Assembly (NCBI GenBank): GCA_018398765.1
Contig: JAHBMJ010005902.1
Coordinates: 17,501 to 35,000, forward strand
Direction of reading: 5' to 3'
DNA: 17,500 bases
Origin: Chromera velia
Lineage: Eukaryota > Sar > Chromeraceae
In this document: positions 7,273 to 14,528 of the stretch, in pieces
How positions within the stretch are numbered: the first letter of the stretch is position 1
Layout: every line of letters begins with the position of its first letter
Translations under genes and position numbers: made by a program
The notes under the pieces: generated by a model
The model's database searches: none
The model's input: the letters and a program-made list of their open reading frames with translations, nothing else
What the model was told of the DNA's origin: nothing

Positions 7273-8864
7273 AGACAGAAAGGTCGATCGAGACCGAGAA
7301 AGAGGGGGGAAGAGAGCAAAGAATGGAGAAAGACTCCATCATTTCGAGGTTCTTTTGTAAACAGAGGCGTAAGAAAGAAGGGAGGAAGGAAGGACCAACT
7401 ATTGACTGCCTGACTAACTGACTGACTCCCATCGAATTCTCGGATCCGAAGCTTCCTGAAATCATTCAACAGAGGCTCCTGCATGCATGCATGCATGCAT
7501 GGAGGGAGGGACCCAGACAGACAGAGGGAAGTAAGCAGGACTGAATTCCTTCCACAGAAGAGAAGGAGGACGCCGAAAGGGAAGAAGGGCTTCAGAGATT
7601 TACTGAACGAAAATTCGTTCATGCACCAGGTTCAGTCGGACGGTTCAAGTGGATTGATGCAGACACAGAAATTAACCCACGGATTCTTTTCTTTTCGTAA
7701 CGAGGCATACAGATGCACAAAAGAAATAGAAAGATGGGCAGGAAGACATACAGGCACAGATGTAGCGGGACACACGCCAGCAGTTGTCCGCTTCTTGTGT
7801 AATACGGTTTGCCGACTGACTGCCTTCCTGAAAGCCTGACAGAGAGAGAGATTGAGAGACTGACCAGGTACTGATAGACTTGAAGGGCGCTGCCGGTGAG
7901 ACGTCTGCAGGGAAGACGGAAAAGAAGAAGTTAGGGACAAGAGAGGAAGCCGAGGGAGACTGGTGAGGAAAGGGACACGAAAGGGCTGCGAGGTCTGTTC
8001 CGTTTCGTTCGGTTGTATGCGTTAAATTGCAGTCTGTCTGTTTCTTCGAATATTCTCGCGACGAGTCGGATAATTCTCAAAAGGAAGAGGAGCAAGTGCT
8101 AGCTCATTGCGGAAGACGGGTACGGAAAGTCTTTCCTTCCTGCCCTTTGAAACTTCCTAGAATTCCTCCTCTCTCGGTGTGAAAGCCTTCTCACTGAAAC
8201 GTTCAAGAGGGAGCGAGATTTTCTTCTTACGGACGCCCTTGGCTTCATCCCTTCCAAAAGCACGCGAGAGTTTGAACGAATCGGAAGATCGGGAGGCCGA
8301 GAGGAGAAGAGAGAGGAAGGTGAGAGAGAGAGCGTCCGAAGCACAGACGGAGGAAGAATTTAAAGGGAGAGAGAGAGAGAGAGACAGACTGACAGGTAGA
8401 CAGCCCCTATGGCCCTCAGGTATTTGTAGTCTTGTTGTTTGATGTACTCCAGAACCACGTCCATGTCCGGTTGGATTTTCAGGAGCGTCTGCACAAGGCA
8501 CAGGAAGGGGGCCACCTTTCGGGACCCTCCATAGGTCCCCCCTACGTAGTCGCAGGCGATCGCGGCGTCAATGAAGGTCTCGGCTGCACAGAGAGACGAT
8601 CAACGAAAGAGAGAATGGGCGGCGTGCGTCGCGGGGAAAGACAGTCTCACCACGTGGGGAAGAGGGTACGGTAATTTACCACATCATTTCCTCCCGCAAG
8701 CCACAGAGACAGGGAGACTGAAGGACTGACTGACCGTTCAACCCGAAGCATACTTCCTTCCAGAACCGGGTCTCCCAAACCTTCAGACGGACAATCCGAC
8801 TCACAAGAAACTGAGGGTCAGTTCCCTTAATGGAGTTTACCCCCTTCTGGGTGCGGTTCGCCAT
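3679..8864 (-). CDS. PRP38: Pre-mRNA-splicing factor Prp38, nine exons, complete
   Basis: Prp38 is a spliceosomal protein of the tri-snRNP/B complex needed for activation (family knowledge). My exons, 5' to 3' on the minus strand: 8864-8735, 8583-8394, 7904-7865, 7478-7427, 7053-6919, 6594-6389, 5513-5058, 4597-3967 and 3746-3679. They sum to 1908 nt (635 codons plus TGA), all with GT..AG introns and matching phases. The start is supported by [20 protein letters not shown], close to the N-terminus of animal Prp38. Residues 1-182 are the Prp38 domain: [61 protein letters not shown] and LEPRMS. Residues 183-251 are acidic and Glu-rich. Residues 252-613 are Arg/Asp/Glu repeats and a Lys-rich stretch. 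Residues 615-635 are a HIND-like motif. The exon 6 donor is the weakest call: GTTTCTGTG keeps phase 0, while GTCGGTCGG eight bases earlier does not. Confidence 0.93.
3747..3966 (-). other. PRP38: PRP38 intron 8, open in the exon 8 reading frame
   Basis: This 220-nt intron begins GTTGGTCG and ends TTCCTGTAG. In the exon 8 frame it has no stop codon along its full length. Retention would add about 73 mostly hydrophobic residues and then hit TGA at 3745-3743, overlapping the start of exon 9, so the HIND motif would be lost. Confidence 0.7.
3967..4597 (-). other. PRP38: PRP38 exon 8: RE/RD and Lys-rich segment
   Basis: Encodes 210 residues: RD/RE repeats, a Ser/Pro patch ([17 protein letters not shown]), an acidic patch (EDEEEDDD), then a run of KK/AKK/EKK and RD-rich sequence ending GREKGQK. 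The stretch is a likely nuclear localisation and RNA-contact region. The acceptor CACTGCAG sits four bases from a pentanucleotide repeat. The donor GTTGGTCG is weak but gives the phase required by exon 9. Confidence 0.85.
4604..4628. repeat. Pentanucleotide repeat at intron 7 acceptor
   Basis: Five 5-bp units, two TGCAA then three TGCGA. The repeat ends four bases from the CAG acceptor of intron 7 in PRP38. Confidence 0.85.
4771..4798. repeat. (CTTT)n microsatellite in PRP38 intron 7
   Basis: About seven uninterrupted TTTC units inside intron 7. Confidence 0.9.
5058..5513 (-). other. PRP38: PRP38 exon 7: Arg/Asp repeat tail
   Basis: Encodes 152 residues made almost wholly of RD, RE and DDY units. 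It includes near-perfect 36-bp tandem copies that encode 12-residue [12 protein letters not shown] units. The acceptor CTGCTGCAG and the donor GTAAGTGAAG are both strong; this is the only canonical GTAAGT donor in the gene. Charged RD/RE tails are typical of splicing factors that work through weak protein and RNA contacts. Confidence 0.88.
5260..5345. repeat. 36-bp coding minisatellite in PRP38 exon 7
   Basis: Two to three near-identical 36-bp units (containing CTCTTCCTCTATCTCTGTAG on the + strand) encode 12-residue [12 protein letters not shown] blocks on the minus strand. The unit is a multiple of three, so copy-number change keeps the frame. Confidence 0.75.
5937..6060. repeat. (CA)n microsatellite with (ACGC)n core, PRP38 intron 6
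   Basis: About 124 bp of CA dinucleotides interrupted by two CATA units and a central ACGC tetranucleotide run near 6006-6030. It lies in the 875-nt intron 6, in all three reading frames without stops. Confidence 0.95.
6099..6128. repeat. (TGTC)n repeat, PRP38 intron 6
   Basis: GTGTCTGTCTGTCTGTCTGT followed by one interrupted unit. Confidence 0.85.
6389..6594 (-). other. PRP38: PRP38 exon 6: acidic Glu-rich linker
   Basis: Encodes [20 protein letters not shown] and more Glu-rich, probably coiled-coil sequence, then [16 protein letters not shown]. This position is acidic in other Prp38 proteins too. The acceptor CTCGTGCAG at the 5' end is clear. The donor is uncertain: 6388/6387 keeps the downstream RD-rich frame, while 6396/6395 resembles the other donors but shifts phase. 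A microexon inside intron 6 could also resolve this. Confidence 0.7.
6625..6644. repeat. (ATGC)n repeat near intron 5 acceptor
   Basis: Five ATGC units, 30 bases upstream of the exon 6 acceptor on the minus strand. Confidence 0.85.
7077..7111. repeat. (AG)n repeat at intron 4 acceptor side
   Basis: Seventeen or so AG units; on the transcribed strand this is a (CT)n polypyrimidine tract about 20 bases before the exon 5 acceptor. Confidence 0.9.
7236..7272. repeat. (CAGG)n microsatellite, PRP38 intron 4
   Basis: Nine tandem CAGG units. Confidence 0.95.
7481..7502. repeat. (GCAT)n repeat forming the intron 3 acceptor
   Basis: Five GCAT units. On the minus strand the last unit runs directly into the acceptor GCAG|GAG of exon 4. 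Confidence 0.9.
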
Positions 8865-9257
8865 TTTCTCTCTTGCCTCTAAGCTTCTCTCTCCCCTCTT
8901 CTACACACGGGCCCGACTGTCTGCTTGTCTGTTCGTAAAAAGAACTCTATGACGCGACAGACAACGAAGGCAAAAGAGTCACCAAGAGCGGAAGTGGCGA
9001 GGATGACTAAACTCCGAAGAGGCAATCAGATCAGGTCGCGCTACTCCCAAGCTCTTCACGGCGCTGATCAAATGCGAGAGTCACTTTTCGGGTCCAACTG
9101 CTTTTTCATGCAGTCTCTTGGAATTCAGCGGTGCCTACCACTCTACGCACAGTCTCGAAAAAGCTCAAAGGTACAGATTATCGGGCAGGAGGAAGCCGAT
9201 CGACCAGACTCTAGCACATATTATTGATAATTCTCAGCTTCTCAATTAATACCACGT

Positions 9258-9271
9258 TATTATTAATAATA
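9258..9271. repeat. AT-rich perfect palindrome
   Basis: TATTATTAATAATA is its own reverse complement (14 bp). It sits in an AT-rich patch about 115 bases before a very GC-rich hairpin. Function unknown. Confidence 0.7.
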
Positions 9272-9385
9272 TACCGCCCGTGACCGGCGAGGAGGATTCA
9301 ACATTGAATCAACAAACAGGAGGAGAATGGAGGAGACGGTGTCTGATCGACGGTCAATTTGACGCACACATATTAATAGGGGGAG

Positions 9386-9410
9386 GCGCGGCGCGCGGCC
9401 GGCGCCGCGC
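9386..9410. repeat. GC-rich hairpin
   Basis: A perfect 9-bp stem (GCGCGGCGC at 9386-9394 with GCGCCGCGC at 9402-9410) closes a 7-nt loop, GCGGCCG. It is an isolated CpG-dense island in AT-rich intergenic DNA. Confidence 0.75.
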
Positions 9411-10244
9411 GCTGGGAGCAAGAATATGTGGGGCACTTACACAAAAGCGGATCGAATCTTAATCTGAACTTCGATCTAAACTGAACGGCTCTTTCTGAGT
9501 ATACAAAGATCGATTGAGTGATTGAAAGGAAGAAAAAAAAAAAAACAGAAAGAAAGGTGAATTAGAGGGAAAGGAAATAAGCTTGGGGGCTTTTGAGTGA
9601 AGAAGGAGCTCGAGCAGAAAGGGGGTAGATAGGTTGGATCCTTCATTGATTAAGGTCTTTCTCTCTTGATGAAAGTGGCCTTTGCCAAAGGAGAAAGATG
9701 TTATAAAGGTTCTGCACCACCTGTGATCTCTCTTTGTTTTTTCTATCTTACTGTTGAAGCCACAAGTGAAAAGCTGCGCCTAGAGCTGCGCATTGAAAGT
9801 GATTAATATTAAAGCTTGCTCATAGAATTGAGACTTATCAAGAGTTAAGACTAACAGGAAAGCGCAGGAAAAAGCGGAACCTTTAGACAAACTAGGATAC
9901 CCTCGATCATCTAAACTGAACAGAATACATATTTTTTAAAAGTAAAAATTACTTAAGTTTGTGTTTTCTTCAGTTGAATATTAAATCTTAATGTATTAAA
10001 GAACAAACATGACCTTTGACTCCTTGATCCGATCTGAGCCGTCATACTAAGAATCTAAGATAGTATAGAACTACTGCATGTAGGTACAGATTCTGTATAC
10101 AAAAAAAACTGATGCGTTGCCGCTAACTAAAAATAAAAAAAAGAATAAAAAAGTTTTGCTAGTTTTTATTATTATTATTTATCCACTAAACATCACTAAA
10201 CAACGGTTGTTTTTTCTGCATGTAACACCAGGGTCCTCCCGAGG

Positions 10245-10249
10245 GCAAC
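10245..10249 (+). repeat. Target-site duplication GCAAC, left
   Basis: GCAAC immediately precedes the left LTR and is repeated immediately after the right LTR at 17241-17245. A 5-bp duplication fits a Ty3/gypsy integrase. Confidence 0.9.
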
Positions 10250-10502
10250 TGTGGGCCTGTTACGAGCATCGCGCCACGCTAGGGCCGCCGCCGACCTCGC
10301 AATGCCGCGTGCGCCTAGTCTAAATAAAGTGACGTCTGACCTTTGCGTGCAAAAGTTGTTCTGTGCCAGTCTCTCGATCGTGGTGTTGGCTGGTCTGAAT
10401 AGTGGATCAACAGATTGACTCTGCTAAGTCATACTTTAATGTAAGTCTGCCTACGATCTACGCTTATCGTAATTGAGCCTCTAGTACAATACACAGCTTA
10501 CA
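10250..10502 (+). repeat. Left LTR, 253 bp
   Basis: TG...CA ends, with AATAAA at 10323-10328 as the likely polyadenylation signal. It pairs without gaps with the right LTR (16988-17240): 19 differences, 17 of them transitions. About seven of these fall at CpG in one copy and TpG/CpA in the other. Confidence 0.95.
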
Positions 10503-10505
10503 GTC

Positions 10506-10519
10506 TGGTAGTACAGAGC
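10506..10519 (+). promoter_or_regulatory. Putative tRNA primer binding site
   Basis: TGGTAGTACAGAGC begins three bases after the left LTR. The leading TGG pairs with a tRNA CCA end. It resembles a site for initiator Met tRNA (TGGTAGCAGAG) with two extra bases, so the primer tRNA is not certain. Confidence 0.6.
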
Positions 10520-10567
10520 TGGTTTGGTGAAGGGATAAATCTTTGCCCATTCTGATTTTCTTTCTTG

Positions 10568-11560
10568 ATGTCTTTTAAGCAGTTCCAGGCGGAGGTAGGT
10601 GCGACTCTGCTACAGGTTCAGCAGAGCCTCACCGCAGTCCAGCAGACCCAGCAGCAGCAAGGGCAGATACTGACGGAACTGCAGCAAAGACAGATGGAGC
10701 AAGCTGCTGCGGCAGTCCAGCAGCCGATGGATGTACAAGGAGACGGCATGTTGTTTGGAGGTGGACAGGGTGGTCTACCTCTTTAGGCGCCTGAAATTCG
10801 AGAACAAGTTCCCAGAACTACATTGAAGAATCCGGATGTCTTTACAGGAGTGCAGAAGAAAGCGGAAAGGTGGTGCACTGACATGGACGACTGGTTTGCG
10901 AATGCTTAAACCGCTCCGAAACGTCAACTTGGTCTGGCCAAGTCTTACTTGAGCCCTGAACTCAAGGACTGGTTTGACTTGGTGAAGTTGGAAGACGGCA
11001 TTGGGTTTCGCGACTGGCCTGCCTTGAAGGACACATTGCTTCGTCGGTACAGAGACAACCACATCCGCAGAGCAGCAAAGAAGAAGATCATAATCTTCAG
11101 GTGCACTGGAACTGTTAGCGACTACAACAATAAGTTTGACGTCGAGGTTTTGAAGCTGAAAAAGGTAGGCGACAGCTACATTGAGGGTTTGCCACCTGCC
11201 GTCATGTTTCAGACCGACAGACAGGAGCCGCAGACTCTGCAGGAGGCCATGGAGAAGGCCTTGGACATTGTCAACGAAGCCTAGCTTCAACAGGCATCAG
11301 CTTGGGGAGGAAAGTGGGCCAAAGGGACAGGACCAATTCTAGGGGGGTTTCTACCGATTAACTCAACTGGACCGGCTCCGATAAAACTCTGTGGGGTGCA
11401 TCGTGGTATACCGCTTTGCGACCCCAGATTGCCCCAGGCCCTGTGGGAGGAAAAATGGAGACGGGGACTTTGCCTCCGGTGTGGTGATCCCAATCACCAG
11501 ATGAGGCAGTGCTGGAATGGGTTACGCAGTCCCCCGCAGGCATACGCTATGTACACGTCC
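10568..11560 (+). pseudogene. gag: gag of the gypsy element (three in-frame stops)
   Basis: Gag forms the virus-like particle and binds the element RNA. ATG at 10568 follows an upstream TTG. The N-terminus is Gln-rich (VQQTQQQQGQ), likely coiled-coil. It is followed by a retrotransposon gag domain (KKAERWCTDMDDWFANA; LKDWFDLVKLE; WPALKDTLLRRY; VSDYNNKFDVEVLKL). A CX2CX4HX4C zinc knuckle, CLRCGDPNHQMRQC, lies at 11471-11512 and is intact. Stops TAG 10784, TAA 10907 and TAG 11282 break the frame; each could arise from a Gln codon by C to T. No frameshift was found. Gag, protease and the linker share one frame, so the original product was probably a Gag-Pol fusion. The boundary with protease is approximate. 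Confidence 0.88.
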
Positions 11561-12837
11561 CCATTCGGAGGATGGCGGGAACCTCCACAGCGAGCAGCCC
11601 AGTTTTCCGAGTTTCGACGAGAAAGCTCTCCTCCTTGTAGATACTATGAGGGGGCTCGATACCCTTCTCCTTCTGGGTCGCCCTCTGCATTGGGGGGGAG
11701 GGAGGAGACTCGTCAGCCAGGCAGGGGGTTCGGAAGCAATGTTTCTTCGGGGGGACAGGGGCGTACCTTCAGTGACACTCCATCGTTTGGTCGGCGAACG
11801 TCTTTACCGCCCCGGGGGTCACAACCAGCGCGTTGGGTGGGACCCAGAAGAATGGCAGGAGTGAGAACGATTCCCAGCCGGAGAGAGGATGATCACGTCA
11901 TAGTTCTTTGGGAACTTGAGGTACGTAGAGAAGTTGAGGAAGAAATAAGAAATATTAAGGAAGGAGGTGGGGGGTCGGGGGAGGAAGAAGAAGATGATGG
12001 TGATAAAAGTTACAGAGAGGGATTTGTCTATCAAGGCACCATTGCTGGCAGTCCAGTTAAAGTGTTTTATGATAATGGAGCTGATAACATTTTTGTCGAT
12101 AGCAAGTTTACACACAATCGGCAGCTCCATATTTGCAGGTTTTCGACCCTTATGAGATGTCGGATGGCGGTGAAGGAGAATGGAAGACTGGACGCTACGG
12201 TCAGTGAGTATGCACCTCAAGTGCCTCTGCGCATACAGGGGTATTCAGAAATTGTGGGTGCATTGCTTGCTAACCTGGATGGCTATGACGTGATCCTCGG
12301 TCGAAAATGAAGTGACGCACACAACGTCGAGCTCGACTATCCAACTCGGTCTCTTCGGTTCTCTTTCAAACGCCGTGAAGTGATTTTGAAAGGAGGGTAC
12401 AAGAAAGACAAAAATTGCCCTCCCTTCTTAAATCCTGTGCAGGCTAGACGTTGTATCAAGAGAGGGGTGCCTAGGGGAGCACCGTTTCATATCGTGTACA
12501 TAGAGACGGTGCGCCCACGACCACCTGCACAGGAGGAGTGCGAAGTGCAAATAACTGAAGTGAGTGAATTGGGGGGGAATGGAAAGGGGAGAATGGATAA
12601 CAAGGGGATTTATAGGTCTGACTTTCTTTCTTCTCTTTCTTCTGATCATCCTGTCTATTCTTCTTCCAATCTTTCTAAAGTGCATGCATTTTTGAATCGA
12701 CCGGATTCAGAGGTGCCTCGTAATGTGAAAGAAATTATGGCAGATCATGCGTCTCTTTTTCTTGATCGACTCTCTCATCTGCCACCGTCCAGAGGTCCTC
12801 ATTTGGACTTCAAAATTGAACTTGAGCCTGGTCATTC
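11561..12837 (+). pseudogene. pro: Protease and linker of the gypsy element
   Basis: Retropepsin-like aspartic protease that would cut Gag-Pol. After a Ser/Gly/Arg-rich spacer and an acidic patch (about 11990-12005), YQGTIAGSPVKVFYDNGADN carries the active site at 12071-12082 as D-N-G-A. The catalytic Asp is kept, but the usual Ser/Thr is Asn. The second signature is GYDVILGRK, followed by TGA 12308, where relatives have Trp, then SDAHNVELDYPT. The linker continues in the same frame to FKIELEPGH, the conserved lead-in to RT. No dimer partner is expected inside the ORF, since these proteases work as homodimers. Confidence 0.82.
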
Positions 12838-13207
12838 ACCAAGGTCCTCCTGCGCGTCCACCTTACCGATTGTTAGTAGGAGAGACAGATGAGCCGAGGA
12901 GACAGCTAGACATATATATTGAACAAGGATTCATTCAACCGTCTGCTTCTCCTTATGCTGCTCCTGTTCTTTTCGTACAAAAGAAAGACGGATCGATGAG
13001 GATGTGTTGCGATTACACAGGTTTGAATCGCATCACAATAAAAGATAAACATTCACTCCCTCATCCGTAGAAATTAATCGATCGACTCCATGGGGCACGA
13101 TTTTTCACGACTCTAGATCTACGTCAGTACTATTATCAAACGAGAGTCAGGGAGGAAGACATCCCCAAGACAGCCTTCACAACGTGATATGGCTCTTTTG
13201 AGTGGCT
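12838..13207 (+). pseudogene. RT: Reverse transcriptase, N-terminal half
   Basis: Frame 0 resumes one base later than the protease frame and reads [76 protein letters not shown] and REEDIPKTAF. The first catalytic Asp (LDL) is at 13116-13118. Stops TAG 13068 and TGA 13185 interrupt it. It is cut at the FEWL motif by the nested element. Confidence 0.9.
13200..13207 (+). repeat. 8-bp target-site duplication, left (GAGTGGCT)
   Basis: GAGTGGCT precedes the nested element and is repeated exactly at 14187-14194. It encodes part of the RT FEWL motif. Confidence 0.95.
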
Positions 13208-13407
13208 CTAGGGGGCTGCACTGTGGGTATACCTATGCTTCACCCCTAACTTTTCCTATATCCTTTTACACTATATATTATATCCCAAGTTATAAGGTTA
13301 AAACTAGCAGATGAAACACATTCTGGAGTGTTATGTTGGGCTATTCTTAAGCTCTAGTTCAACTTTAGTCTTGAGAAATGTCAGTCCAAAGTCGTGTCGC
13401 CAGGTTC

Positions 13408-13498
13408 TGTTGGGCTTGTTGCCTGTTGGGCTCTGTTGGGCCTTTCATCAGCTGTATGACAGGTCATGAAGCCCAACAGTGCCCAACAGAGCCCAACA
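13408..13498. repeat. TGTTGGGC iteron cluster 1
   Basis: Three direct copies (13408, 13424, 13434) are followed by three inverted copies (13471, 13481, 13491). 13424-13441 and 13481-13498 are perfect 18-bp inverted repeats that could form a hairpin. Confidence 0.9.
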
Positions 13499-13864
13499 AG
13501 GTCCTTTCCCTTCCCTACAAGCTTGTCTTACACGCCAGGTCCACGTATCAAAGCACATAAATACAACAGACACCATTTAAGACATTCAGCGCTGCATATT
13601 GGTGCAGTATGAGCCTGAAACTCTTCGTAAAACGTTCACAATATACCAAAGAAAATTGAGACAAACCTGTACACACAATATTATTCAGAGAGGGCACTGT
13701 TTGGAAAAAAATGGATATGGGTTGAGAGGGAAGAGGCGGCTGGTGCTGCTGCTTCCGGGTCCTCTCTGGCGACCTGGGCTGACTGCTAGAATACCAACAG
13801 TGTTTTATATTGTTTTAGTATTCTTCCAGATCATTCTCATCATCATGATTGTGCGTGTTATGCA

Positions 13865-13984
13865 TGTTGGGAGTGTTTGTTGGGCTGTTGGGCCGTGTTG
13901 GGCTTTCTTGTTGGGCGTGTTGGGCGCCCAACAGCTTCCTGGCAAGGTGAAGCCCAACAGTATAACAAGCCTAACAGCCCAACA
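13865..13984. repeat. TGTTGGGC iteron cluster 2
   Basis: Exact direct copies start at 13878, 13886, 13896, 13909 and 13918, and inverted ones at 13926, 13952 and 13977. Near-copies lie at 13865 (TGTTGGGA) and 13969 (GCCTAACA). Positions 13918-13933 form a perfect 16-bp palindrome, TGTTGGGCGCCCAACA. Confidence 0.9.
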
Positions 13985-14186
13985 AAACCTGGCGATACGA
14001 AGTTTTTCATAAAAATGAATGCATGTTTCTAGCCTAACATAAAAACTAATGTTACTGTCATGTTTTCTGTAATTTATAGTTTTTGGTTTTATATGAAACT
14101 TCTTGCATAACATTCCTAGATTTTTGTCTGTTTTTCTTTAAAGTCAGGGGTCATGATGTACCTATATGTAGAGTGCGGCCCCCTAG

Positions 14187-14194
14187 GAGTGGCT
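14187..14194 (+). repeat. 8-bp target-site duplication, right (GAGTGGCT)
   Basis: Exact partner of 13200-13207. Confidence 0.95.
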
Positions 14195-14528
14195 GGTCGT
14201 TTCAGAATCTTTCGGTTTGACGAAAGCGCCACCTTCTGCGATGAGGCTGATTCAATTTGCTCTTCGATCCTGCCTCGATCGTTTCGTTTTGGTGTTTCTG
14301 GATCACATCCTCATTTATTTACGCACTAGAGAGGAGCATAAAAAACATATTCGCACTGTCCTGCGTTTGCTCAGTGAGAACAATCTGTATGCCAAGCTCT
14401 CAAAGTGCCACTTCATGCAGAGTGAGGTGACCTTTCTGGGCTTGAGAATTTTCAGGACTGGGGTTCGACCAGAGGTCAGCAAAACAGAGGCAGTCAACAA
14501 GTAGCCGACCCCAAAGAACAAAAAGGAC
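14187..14528 (+). pseudogene. RT: Reverse transcriptase, C-terminal half
   Basis: The frame resumes in phase after the nested element: LVVSESFGLTKAP, then FVLVFLDHILIY, HKKHIRTVLRLL, LSKCHFMQSEVTFLGL and a stop TAG 14502 in place of the Trp of the usual KWP motif. The catalytic pair is D-H rather than D-D: GAT 14301, then CAC 14304. That would abolish polymerase activity regardless of the stops. VSES replaces the usual two-residue MP or LP before FGLT. Confidence 0.9.

Larger units (their letters stand above)
6919..8864 (-). other. PRP38: PRP38 exons 1-5: Prp38 domain
   Basis: The five exons (130, 190, 40, 52 and 135 nt) encode residues 1-182, the all-helical Prp38 domain. Phase is conserved at each join: AAC G|CC, CT|A, CTG|GAG, A|GC and A|TG. 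All five donors read GTCAGTC. Introns 1-5 are 151, 489, 386, 373 and 324 nt. The small exons 3 and 4 would be missed by simple ORF finding; they supply [13 protein letters not shown] and [17 protein letters not shown], which are needed to complete the conserved domain. Confidence 0.93.
8865..10249. other. Intergenic region upstream of PRP38
   Basis: Contains the PRP38 5' UTR/promoter (pyrimidine/purine-rich just above 8864; no clear TATA box seen). ORFs of 60-100 codons at 8925-9227, 9280-9462 and 10117-10323 show no recognisable domain, and I do not call them genes. The stretch after 9470 is AT-rich with A-runs at 9531-9545 and 10101-10150 and an (ATT)n run near 10165-10182. I found no tRNA, rRNA or snRNA. 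Confidence 0.5.
13393..13999. mobile_element. Iteron-rich foldback-like element nested in the hAT-like element
   Basis: A 607-bp insertion flanked by AAGT (13389-13392 and 14000-14003). The ends are inverted repeats: CGTGTCGCCAGGTTCTGTTG against CGTATCGCCAGGTTTTGTTG, 22 of the first 24 bases matching. Similarity then continues with an 8-bp unit gained or lost. Each end carries a cluster of the octamer TGTTGGGC in both orientations. It encodes no protein that I can support. Tandem units inside inverted ends recall foldback elements; the true superfamily is unknown. Confidence 0.78.
13208..14186. mobile_element. hAT-like non-autonomous DNA transposon nested in RT
   Basis: A 979-bp insertion bounded by CTAGGGGGCTGCACT and, at the other end, the inverted CTAGGGGGCCGCACT (one mismatch). 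Weaker inverted similarity reaches ACCCCTAACTTT/ACCCCTGACTTT about 47 bases in. An exact 8-bp target duplication and a TAGGGG-type end fit hAT. It encodes no transposase. Removing it with one target copy puts the RT halves back in phase, so it landed in an already recognisable pol. About 370 bp belong to this element; the rest is a second insertion. Confidence 0.9.

Noticed and set aside
8925-9462. 100- and 60-codon plus-strand ORFs upstream of PRP38
   Set aside because: No family features, and lengths possible by chance.
10221-10249. Alternative left LTR start at TGTAACACC
   Set aside because: The right side does not match over these bases, while starting at TGTGGG gives equal 253-bp LTRs, an adjacent polypurine tract and an exact GCAAC duplication.
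12380-12892. 170-codon ORF as an independent gene
   Set aside because: It is the protease-RT linker of the gypsy element in the gag frame.
13408-13984. CRISPR-like array from the repeated octamer
   Set aside because: The units are 8 bp, irregularly spaced and in both orientations in a eukaryotic transposon, with no unique spacers of constant length.
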